Made by a program: the position numbers and the translations under genes. 64,000 nt of DNA from JAAFIP01 sp963775085. GTDB taxonomy: Bacteria > Pseudomonadota > Gammaproteobacteria > Burkholderiales > Burkholderiaceae_C. Below, in pieces: positions 57,917 through 64,000 of the stretch. The notes beneath the pieces were generated by a model, which was given only the letters and a program-made list of their open reading frames with translations, did no database searches and was not told the DNA's origin. The stretch spans positions 124,001-188,000 of the forward strand of contig CAVZHO010000009.1 in the NCBI GenBank assembly GCA_963775085.1, given 5' to 3'. Every line of letters starts with the position of its first letter. The first letter of the stretch is position 1.

Positions 57917-59200
57917 ATGAAACTCTCTGCACTTACCCATCCCCTGCGAGCGCTGGCGCGCAGCAGTACCCTGCTGGCCACCCTGCTGGTCGGCCTGACC
58001 CTCACCGCTTGCGGTGGCGGTGGTGGCTCTGGCGGCACGGGCGCTGTCGATACCGCCATCGGCGACACCGGCTTTAGCCAAGGTGTGATCACCGGTTTTG
58101 GCTCCATCATCGTCAACGGCGTGCGCATTGACGACTCCAAGGCGCGCATCAGCGATGACGACGATGATGACAGCCCGGGCCGTAGCAGCGATGACCTGCG
58201 TTTGGGTATGGTGGTCAGCGTCAGCAGCAGCGGCACGGGCACCGGCACCGTAACGGCCAGCGCCATCAGCTTTGGCAGCGAGCTGCAAGGCCTGGTACAA
58301 AGCATCGACGGCAGCACGGCGACGACCAGCACAGGCACCAGCACGGTCAGCGCGGGCACCCACACCCTGACCATCCTGGGTCAGACGGTGATTGTGGGCA
58401 CACGCACCATTTTTGATCCGCGCAATCTGCCAGGTGGATTTGCCGACATCAGGGTAGGCAATGCGCTGGAGGTGCATGGCTTGCTGGACCCTACAACCAA
58501 CAGACTGATCGCCAGCCGCATTGAGCGCAAGAGCAGTCCCAATGCCTACAAAATCACGGGCAATGTTGCCAGCCTGAACACAGGCTCCAAGACCTTCAAG
58601 ATCGGCTCTGAAAACATCAGCTACTCCGCGACGGATTCGAACAATCTGCGCGTGTCCCTGACCAATGGCATCACCGTCAAAGTGCGTTTGGCCACCGTGC
58701 AAACCACCACCGGCACCTGGAGCGCTACCCGCATCAAGCCCGCCAGGAAAGCCCTGGAAAACCGGAATAAAGTTGAAGTGGAAGGCTTGATCACGGACTT
58801 CACGTCCATTACCAGCACCTTCAAGGTCAATGGCATTCCAGTCCAGGTGACCACCACCACCAGCCTGCCCACAAGAATCACCCTGACCAACGGTGTGAAC
58901 GTGGAAGTCCACGGCAGACTGGTCAACGGCACGCTGATCGCCAGCAAGGTGAAGCTCGAAGGCAAGGACGATGATAGTGACGACGACCGGGGTATTGAAC
59001 TGCATGGCCTGATCTCCAGCGTCAATGCCGGCTCCAAGACCTTCTCTTTGCGTGGCCTGACCGTGAGCTATGCGGGCCCGGTGGAGTACCAACGCGGCAC
59101 TGCGGCCAATGTGGTCAATGGTGCCAATGTGGAAGTCAAAGGTGTGGCATCCACCACCGGAACCACGGTGATCGCCCAGAAGATCAAGTTTGAAAACTGA
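57917..59200 (+). CDS. DUF5666 lipoprotein (second)
   Basis: 427 residues with a lipobox (LVGLTLTACGGGG, Cys about 34) and the same repeated DUF5666 modules (GVITGFGSIIVNGVRIDDSK, DLRLGMVVSVSSSG, VGNALEVHGLLDPTT, NKVEVEGLITDF, GVNVEVHGRLV). Acidic runs (DDDDDDSPG, KDDDSDDDRG) could bind calcium. Tandem duplicate of the preceding gene, 68 bases apart. A strong terminator follows. Confidence 0.8.
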   Translation: MKLSALTHPLRALARSSTLLATLLVGLTLTACGGGGGSGGTGAVDTAIGDTGFSQGVITGFGSIIVNGVRIDDSKARISDDDDDDSPGRSSDDLRLGMVVSVSSSGTGTGTVTASAISFGSELQGLVQSIDGSTATTSTGTSTVSAGTHTLTILGQTVIVGTRTIFDPRNLPGGFADIRVGNALEVHGLLDPTTNRLIASRIERKSSPNAYKITGNVASLNTGSKTFKIGSENISYSATDSNNLRVSLTNGITVKVRLATVQTTTGTWSATRIKPARKALENRNKVEVEGLITDFTSITSTFKVNGIPVQVTTTTSLPTRITLTNGVNVEVHGRLVNGTLIASKVKLEGKDDDSDDDRGIELHGLISSVNAGSKTFSLRGLTVSYAGPVEYQRGTAANVVNGANVEVKGVASTTGTTVIAQKIKFEN

Positions 59201-59238
59201 TCCGCAGACTGACAGATTCTGAGTTGTGTTAAGCATTT

Positions 59239-59265
59239 ACGGGGGCCATGCCCCCGTTTTTTTTA
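59239..59265. terminator. Rho-independent terminator between convergent operons
   Basis: Stem ACGGGGGC / GCCCCCGT with loop CAT, followed by eight T. It ends the DUF5666 transcript on the plus strand and overlaps the last codons of the minus-strand btuD. Confidence 0.88.
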
Positions 59266-60021
59266 TTTCGCCATCCACACACCGCCCACCTGCTGCCAGT
59301 CGCAGGCAAAGGTGTCGCGCAGCACCTGCACCGTCAATACAGCATCAATACTGCCTGTAGTCCACGTCGCATGGTCGTAAGCAGCTATGATATGTGTAGC
59401 AACACTTTGCACCCACCCGATGTCGTGGGCACTCATCACGATGCCGGGACTGGGCTTGGGGTTAGCCGTACCGGTGAGCGAAGGCGCAGCCTGCGCATGC
59501 AACCACCGCGCCACCAGGCGCTGGTGCGCCGGGTCTTGAAAGCTCACGGGTTCGTCCAGCAGCCACAGCGGTGCATCCTGCGCGGCCACGGCGGCCAGGC
59601 CTACCCGCTGGCGCTCGCCACCCGAGAGCTGGGTGATGGGGCGCTCCAGCAGCGGCGCGATGTCCAGCGCCTGGCCCAAAGCAGCGCAGCGCGTGTGCAG
59701 CGCAACCGCATCCAGCGCCATCTCAGGTTGCAGGGCAATCAGCTCACGCACCGTCAGGTCAAAACGGTCTTGGGATGACTGGGGCAGGTAGGCGCGGCGC
59801 AGGCCAGCGGAGCCATGCATCGGCGTGGTTACCGCTGGCGACGCGGCGTGCGCGCCCGTGCCCAAACCCGCCAGGGTGCGCAGCAGGGTCGATTTGCCCA
59901 CGGCGTTGCGGCCAATCACGCACCAGCGCTCGCCGGGCTGCACGGTAAAACTCAGGCCCTTGACCAGGCTGCGGCCAGCGACCTTCAGCTCCAGATCCTG
60001 CACCTGCAGCAGCGCACTCAT
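59263..60021 (-). CDS. btuD: Vitamin B12 ABC transporter ATPase (BtuD-like)
   Basis: 252-residue ATPase. Walker A GRNAVGKST is at residues 37-45, signature LSGGERQRV at 132-140, and Walker B LWLLDEP at 152-158. It energises import of cobalamin through BtuC. Residues 208-223 (HIIAAYDHATWTTGSI), after the switch His region, are encoded by a dispersed repeat A copy where the family usually has a short turn. The start overlaps the btuC stop by four bases. Substrate assignment rests on btuB and the cobalamin riboswitch. Confidence 0.88.
   Translation of the reverse strand: MSALLQVQDLELKVAGRSLVKGLSFTVQPGERWCVIGRNAVGKSTLLRTLAGLGTGAHAASPAVTTPMHGSAGLRRAYLPQSSQDRFDLTVRELIALQPEMALDAVALHTRCAALGQALDIAPLLERPITQLSGGERQRVGLAAVAAQDAPLWLLDEPVSFQDPAHQRLVARWLHAQAAPSLTGTANPKPSPGIVMSAHDIGWVQSVATHIIAAYDHATWTTGSIDAVLTVQVLRDTFACDWQQVGGVWMAK
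59353..59400 (-). repeat. Dispersed repeat A, copy inside btuD
   Basis: On the plus strand GCCTGTAGTCCACGTCGCAT then GGTCGTAAGCAGCTATGATA. It is translated on the minus strand in the IAA...TTG frame as part of BtuD. Confidence 0.85.
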
Positions 60022-60980
60022 AGCCCAGCCCCATCGTGTCTGCGGGCTAGAAACCAGATGAACACGGGCGCGCCAATCAGGCTCATCACCGCGCCCACCG
60101 GCAGCTCCAGCGGCCAGGCCACGCTACGGGCCAGCGTGTCGGCCAGTACCAACAGGGCTGCACCGCCCAGGGCGCTCATCCAGGCCAGGTGCCGCGTGCC
60201 GCGCACCCCGGCCAAGCGCAGCGCCTGTGGCACCACCAGGCCGACAAAGCCGATGGAGCCTGCCATGCTGACGGCCAGCGCGGTGGCAATGCAGGCCAGC
60301 ACCAACAAAGCGGTGCGCAGCCGCGCGACCGGCTCGCCCAGCAGATGGGCCGCCTCGCTACCCAGCATCAAACGGTCGATAGCCCTTGCATAGTGGGCGT
60401 AACAAGCTATGAAAAAAAGAGCAAATAGGCTGGCAGGCCAGTTGACTTCGGCACCCGACAGATCGCCCACCAGCCAAAAAATGGCACCGCGCAGCCGCGC
60501 ATCGGGGGTGAGCGTGAGCAGCAGCGTACTGACCGCACCCAGCACCGCCGCCAGCATGGCCCCCGTGAGAATCAAGCGCGAGGACGCATCGTCGGAGCGC
60601 GTCGTGATCGCGCCGCGCGCCAGCAGCATCAGCAGCGCACCTGCTGCCAGCGCGCCCAGCGCCGCGCCCAGCCACATCAGGCCGCCCAGCAGCAGCGCCA
60701 CGATGCCACCCACTGCTGCACCGCTGGAGGTGCCCAGCACATACGGGTCGGCCAAAGGGTTGCGCAGCAGCACTTGCAGTGCCAGGCCACTGAGCGCCAG
60801 CAGCGCGCCCACGCAGGCACCTGCGGCCACACGCGGCGCGCGCAGGTCGCGCAGTACCGGTAGGTCGATGCCCTGCTCCAGCGTCCACGGCAGCGCCAGC
60901 CCTAAAGCCAGCGCCACGAGAGCTATAAAAACAATAGCTGCTTGCGTCCTGTGGATGTGGACAAGGGGCATATTTGGCAT
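60018..60980 (-). CDS. btuC: Vitamin B12 ABC transporter permease (BtuC-like)
   Basis: 320-residue FecCD/BtuC-type permease with about ten membrane helices. Typical segments are RAPRVAAGACVGALLALSGL, QVLLRNPLADPYVLGTSSGA, GSIGFVGLVVPQALRLAGVR and ELPVGAVMSLIGAPVFIWFL. Two parts come from dispersed repeat A: residues 6-20 (start of the first helix, HIHRTQAAIVFIA) and residues 187-201 (IACYAHYARAIDRL) in a loop before the GSEAAHLLG motif. The start at 60980 lies 18 bases after the btuB stop; an ATG at 60971 is also possible. Confidence 0.9.
   Translation of the reverse strand: MPNMPLVHIHRTQAAIVFIALVALALGLALPWTLEQGIDLPVLRDLRAPRVAAGACVGALLALSGLALQVLLRNPLADPYVLGTSSGAAVGGIVALLLGGLMWLGAALGALAAGALLMLLARGAITTRSDDASSRLILTGAMLAAVLGAVSTLLLTLTPDARLRGAIFWLVGDLSGAEVNWPASLFALFFIACYAHYARAIDRLMLGSEAAHLLGEPVARLRTALLVLACIATALAVSMAGSIGFVGLVVPQALRLAGVRGTRHLAWMSALGGAALLVLADTLARSVAWPLELPVGAVMSLIGAPVFIWFLARRHDGAGL
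60378..60420 (-). repeat. Dispersed repeat A, diverged copy inside btuC (middle)
   Basis: Plus strand GATAGCCCTTGCATAGTGGG then CGTAACAAGCTATG. Translated as IACYAHYARAID on the minus strand, the same frame as the forward copies in cbiX, btuF and btuD. Confidence 0.65.
60919..60963 (+). repeat. Dispersed repeat A, copy at the btuC N terminus
   Basis: Plus strand GAGCTATAAAAACAATAGCT then GCTTGCGTCCTGTGGATGTG. Translated on the minus strand as HRTQAAIVFIA, the same frame as the inverted copy in dapE. Confidence 0.8.
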
Positions 60981-60998
60981 CCAATACGGCGGTTTGCC

Positions 60999-62870
60999 TT
61001 ACTGCATTGCCCAGCTCACACCGGCAAACACACTGCGCGGCGCCTGGCGGTAGCCGTAGATGCTTTCATACGAGGTATTGAGCAGGTTGTCGATGCGGCC
61101 AAAGGCCTTGAAGGCTTTGTTGATGGCGTAGCTGGCGCGCAGGTCCAGCACGGTGTAGCTGGGTAGCGTAACGGCGCTGACACTGAAGTTGTTGGGATCG
61201 AAATAGCGGTCTTCCCGCGCGCCGCTGTAACGCACATCGCCCCCCAGCGTCCAGGCGCCCAGGTCCTGGCTGATGCCGATATGGGCCAAGGATTTGGCGC
61301 GGCGCAGCAGGCGCGCGCCGGTGCCGCTGTCCACCGGGTTTTGCGCAGTGGCCCCGGCGTGCACCGAGGTGTGGCCAAAGCGGCCCCGGTAGCTGATCTC
61401 CAGGCCGTTGTTGGTGGCGCTGTCGATGTTGGCGGTGTAGTAGGTAAACGTTGGGTCGGTGCCGATCAAATTACGGTAGCGGTTGCTAAAGTAGACGGCC
61501 CGCAGCTCCTGCGTACCCGTGGCGTATTGCAAGCCCAGCTCGTTGGACTTGAGGCGCTCGGGCTTCAAGTTGGGGTTGCCGCCACCGCCGAAAACGGGGT
61601 CGGCCGGGTAATGCAGGTCATTGAAACTGGGCGCATTGAAGCCGCTGGAAGTCGAGGCGTTGACGCGCCAGGCATCGTCAATGCGAAAACCATAGCCTGC
61701 AAAGTAGGTGGAGGCGCTGCCAAAGTCGCTGTACTGGTCGTGGCGCAGATTGAGCTGCACCTGATGGCGCTCCAACTCGGCCAGGTAGCCCAGGCGGGTG
61801 CTGTTGAGTTTGCGCGAGTCTCGTGCATACGCGGTGTCGCTGCCGATGCTTTGCCGGGTGCCCTCATACCCTGCGGTGATGCGCTGCGCGGCATCGAGTT
61901 GCCAGTCTGCGCCCAGGTTCAGCCCCTTGCTGCGGGAGTTGACGAAGTAGGGAAAGGCGGTGACTGAGGCATTGAGCTTGTCTGCGCTGTCCGTCACTGC
62001 GGCCTTCAGCGTGAGGTGTTGGCTGGCCTTCAAGGCGATGTCCCATATCGCCCCACGCTCTTCAAACTTGCTTTCATCCGCCTGGGTGGCCGGGCCGGAC
62101 TCGCTGTCGTACTGGGTGGTGCCCTGGGCCTGGCGCAGGCGCACGCCCAGGGTGGCTGGGCCGATGTCTTGCGACACGCCTAGCGACAGGGCGCGGCGCT
62201 GGTAGCCGTCCACATCGGGGTTGGACAGCGGGTGCTTGTTTTGGTCCAAGGCATTCAAGCCTTTGTCTTTCAGCTCTTGCACGGTGGCCGACAGGCGTGT
62301 GCCACCTGCGAGCTTGACCGTGCCCGTCGCATCTAGCTGACGCAGGCCGCGCGCGCCCGCTTGCACCGTCACACCCAGATTGGGCGCACCCGTCGCCTCT
62401 TTGGTAAAGATCTGAACCACGCCGCCCAGCGCCGCACTGCCGTACAACGCCGAGACGTTGCCACGAACTATCTCAATCCGCTGCACATTGGCCAGCGGGA
62501 TATGCTCCAGCGCGGCAATGCCCGCACTGGCGGTGTTGATCGCCACACCATCAATCAGCACCAGGGTATGGCGGGAGGCACCGCCGCGCAAAAAGGCGCT
62601 GGCCTGGGTGCCCTGCCCTCCGCCCTGTGCGATCTCCACACCCGTCACCTGGCGTAGCAGCGTGGGCAAATCCGCCGTTTGCGCGCGCTCAATATCGGCA
62701 CGGGTGATCAAGGTAGTGGCAGGCAGTGCGTCTTGCACCCGCTGCTCGGTACCGCTGGCGGTGATGACCACCTCTTTGAGCAAAGGCACTGTTTGTGCAG
62801 CGCTGGTGGTAGACCACGCGCAGGCATACGCCAGCGCGGAAAGACGCAGGGTCGTCGAGAAATTTTTCAT
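60999..62870 (-). CDS. btuB: TonB-dependent vitamin B12 receptor BtuB
   Basis: 623-residue outer-membrane receptor. Signal peptide residues 1-24 (LSALAYACAWSTTSAAQ), TonB box region EVVITASGTEQ, plug domain (QVTGVEIAQGGGQGTQASAF, GNVSALYGSAALGGVVQIFT), then a 22-strand barrel ending in the aromatic-rich strand SVFAGVSWAMQ. Start ATG 62870 gives the signal peptide MKNFSTTLRL; a longer frame reaches into the riboswitch and is rejected. Regulated by the cobalamin riboswitch directly upstream and followed by btuC and btuD. Confidence 0.94.
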   Translation of the reverse strand: MKNFSTTLRLSALAYACAWSTTSAAQTVPLLKEVVITASGTEQRVQDALPATTLITRADIERAQTADLPTLLRQVTGVEIAQGGGQGTQASAFLRGGASRHTLVLIDGVAINTASAGIAALEHIPLANVQRIEIVRGNVSALYGSAALGGVVQIFTKEATGAPNLGVTVQAGARGLRQLDATGTVKLAGGTRLSATVQELKDKGLNALDQNKHPLSNPDVDGYQRRALSLGVSQDIGPATLGVRLRQAQGTTQYDSESGPATQADESKFEERGAIWDIALKASQHLTLKAAVTDSADKLNASVTAFPYFVNSRSKGLNLGADWQLDAAQRITAGYEGTRQSIGSDTAYARDSRKLNSTRLGYLAELERHQVQLNLRHDQYSDFGSASTYFAGYGFRIDDAWRVNASTSSGFNAPSFNDLHYPADPVFGGGGNPNLKPERLKSNELGLQYATGTQELRAVYFSNRYRNLIGTDPTFTYYTANIDSATNNGLEISYRGRFGHTSVHAGATAQNPVDSGTGARLLRRAKSLAHIGISQDLGAWTLGGDVRYSGAREDRYFDPNNFSVSAVTLPSYTVLDLRASYAINKAFKAFGRIDNLLNTSYESIYGYRQAPRSVFAGVSWAMQ

Positions 62871-62964
62871 GGAAAATAAAACACGTTCAGGAGTGCCCGG
62901 TGCCAGCGTCCCCGCTGGTGTGGGCGAATTGGCGGCACACTGCAAAAGCAAAGCGCACCGCCGC

Positions 62965-63185
62965 CGTGTTGGCCGGTATCCGGGCTGGTGGAGCGACCTT
63001 CATCACCTTCCCAAAGTCTGGCTGACTTCAGTGGTGTGGATGAAAGCGGATTTGCCAGTGCATTCACAGGCAAACCGTCCACTTACCGTTGCGGGGGCAG
63101 CGCTGGTTAGGCTCGTCCTTGCAGACTTCCCCCCCAGCTTCCCGTTGAACTGCGGCGTGTGAACCACACCGCGAGCACCAACCCA
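62965..63185 (-). promoter_or_regulatory. Cobalamin riboswitch upstream of btuB
   Basis: On the minus strand, the conserved core GCGCTGCCCCCGCAACGGTAA region (63083-63103), AGTCAGCCAGACTTTGG (about 63015-63032), AAGGTGATGAAGGTCGC, and a B12 box AGCCCGGATACCGGCC (62971-62986). The order and spacing match the AdoCbl riboswitch. It should shut off btuB-btuC-btuD when B12 is plentiful. Ends are approximate. Confidence 0.92.
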
Positions 63186-63289
63186 GTGATTCTATGCGCA
63201 CAAGATAGATAAATACTGACAAATAGGTAGCTCCCTATTGCGTAATGGCAAAAACATCTCCTAGAATCAAGCACTTACACCCCACACCT

Positions 63290-63520
63290 ATGGCAGATTC
63301 TTCCCTGATTGAGCAAGTGACCGAACGCGTGGAGCGCCTGCTGGTGCGCCACGACGAACTCAACCGCACCAATGCGTTGCTGCTGGGCCAGGTGCAGTCG
63401 CTCACGCTGGAGCGTGACTCGCTCAAGTCGCGCCTGTCTGCTGCCCGCTCGCGCGTGGACGCGCTGCTGGAGCGCCTGCCTGAAGCGGGTAGTCTCGAAG
63501 GCCAGAGCGAAGCCACTTAA
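63290..63520 (+). CDS. Small coiled-coil cell-division-associated protein (ZapB-like)
   Basis: 76-residue, almost wholly coiled-coil protein (LIEQVTERVERLLVRHDELN, LLLGQVQSLTLERDSLKSRL). It belongs to the short proteins found directly upstream of zapA in Betaproteobacteria, comparable to ZapB. ATG 63290 (MADSS) is preferred; the frame from 63245 adds 15 residues. zapA follows after 15 bases, so a role at the division ring is likely but not shown. Confidence 0.75.
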   Translation: MADSSLIEQVTERVERLLVRHDELNRTNALLLGQVQSLTLERDSLKSRLSAARSRVDALLERLPEAGSLEGQSEAT

Positions 63521-63535
63521 ATTTTCACCCATTGC

Positions 63536-63877
63536 ATGACCATGAAACAACTCGAAGTCCAGATCATGGGCCAAAGCTACCTGCTGGGCGCGCCCGAGGG
63601 TGGCGAGCAGCAACTGCTGACCGCCGTCGAACGGGTCGACACGGCGATGTGCAAGATCCGCGATGCCGGCAAGGTCAAGGCGCGTGACCGCATTGCCGTG
63701 CTGGCCGCGCTGAACCTGGCGTTTGAGACTGACCGGCTCACCTTGGCCTCCGCCGCATCCAGCAGCCAGGTGGCGACTACCGCGCTGCCCCACGCCGGTG
63801 ACGATACCGACCCCCAGCTGGCCGCCTTGATCGCAAAACTTGACAACGCCCTAGGCAGCGACGGCCACTTGCTTTAA
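63536..63877 (+). CDS. zapA: Cell division protein ZapA
   Basis: 113 residues, FtsZ-bundling factor of the Z ring. The N-terminal domain has VQIMGQSYLLGAPEGGEQQL, then AVERVDTAMCKIRDAGKVKA and the coiled-coil DRIAVLAALNLAFETDRL. Start ATG 63536 or 63542 (MKQLEVQ). The 6S RNA gene usually follows zapA, as seems to be the case here. Confidence 0.93.
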   Translation: MTMKQLEVQIMGQSYLLGAPEGGEQQLLTAVERVDTAMCKIRDAGKVKARDRIAVLAALNLAFETDRLTLASAASSSQVATTALPHAGDDTDPQLAALIAKLDNALGSDGHLL

Positions 63878-63880
63878 AAT
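63852..63880 (+). promoter_or_regulatory. Likely sigma-70 promoter of the 6S RNA
   Basis: TAGGCA (63852-63857), 17-base spacer, TAAAAT (63875-63880). It predicts a transcript start near 63887 and overlaps the end of zapA. Confidence 0.5.
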
Positions 63881-63886
63881 CGCGTT

Positions 63887-64000
63887 GTCTGCGGCCGTCG
63901 CCGGGCTTTATATTCCTTGTACCAATGCTCTTAGAGCAAGGGTTAGGAACATTGCAACACAAGCGTGATCGTCTCGCGTTAGATGAACCCAATGTGCTGC
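63887..64000 (+). ncRNA. ssrS: Probable 6S RNA (ssrS), 5' part
   Basis: The position directly after zapA is the conserved site of ssrS in Proteobacteria, and the sequence has no ORF. A GC-rich start (TGCGGCCGTCGCCGGGC) and later TTAGAGCAAGGGTTAGGAAC could form the long 6S hairpin, but the 3' half is outside the window so the pairing cannot be verified. Confidence 0.5.

Noticed and set aside
63840..63880. TTGACA at 63840 as the -35 box of the 6S promoter
   Set aside because: The spacing to TAAAAT is 29 bases; TAGGCA at 63852 with 17 bases fits better.

Overview
The window looks like the chromosome of a Betaproteobacterium of the order Burkholderiales, most likely family Comamonadaceae (Rhodoferax/Polaromonas-like). 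The evidence is the GC-rich coding style, the dapC-dapD-pilU-dapE order, the lptG, DUF4936, DUF6502 and DUF5666 genes, the zapB-like/zapA pair followed by a likely 6S RNA, and a B12 transport operon behind a cobalamin riboswitch. The genus call is an inference from gene content.

Layout. 1-825: end of lptG and a small cobaltochelatase (cbiX). 830-4990: accessory patch with two MITE-like palindromic elements, a broken and an intact YdeI/OmpD-associated gene around an ORF6N gene, a decayed HNH endonuclease and an unrecognised gene. 4998-10059: ubiD-ubiX-DUF4936-(Tat-exported ThDP enzyme)-cytochrome c, probably one catabolic operon. 10320-20541: housekeeping (tandem-DEP protein, clpB, dapC, dapD, pilU, dapE, nth, btuF). 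20542-28560: repeat-rich accessory region with toxin-antitoxin (TA) modules, an IS30-family element and an orphan Rhs tip. 28681-37926: one long minus-strand gene set encoding Sec-exported YD-repeat proteins: an SpvB/FG-GAP (TcB-like) protein, a full-length Rhs (TcC-like) protein with its own toxin tip and immunity gene, and four small secreted proteins. A fifth small secreted protein lies opposite at 38162. 38531-47630: a ten-gene type II secretion/MSHA-like operon. 47775-55372: three more broken Rhs cassettes, each joined to a TA module, plus repeats. 55630-59200: DUF6502 and two DUF5666 lipoproteins. 59263-63185: btuB-btuC-btuD with cobalamin riboswitch. 63290-64000: zapB-like gene, zapA and probable 6S RNA start.

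Three themes stand out. (1) A TcB/TcC-like YD-repeat pair made with Sec signal peptides and interleaved with a family of about 110-residue secreted proteins lies beside a T2SS-like operon; this may be one secreted toxin system. (2) All five broken Rhs core fragments end close to a divergently transcribed TA module. (3) A roughly 50-bp dispersed repeat occurs at least 18 times. Six copies are inside protein-coding genes, always in the only frame that is open on that strand, and one supplies a signal peptide. A larger composite repeat carries this element downstream of TA genes.
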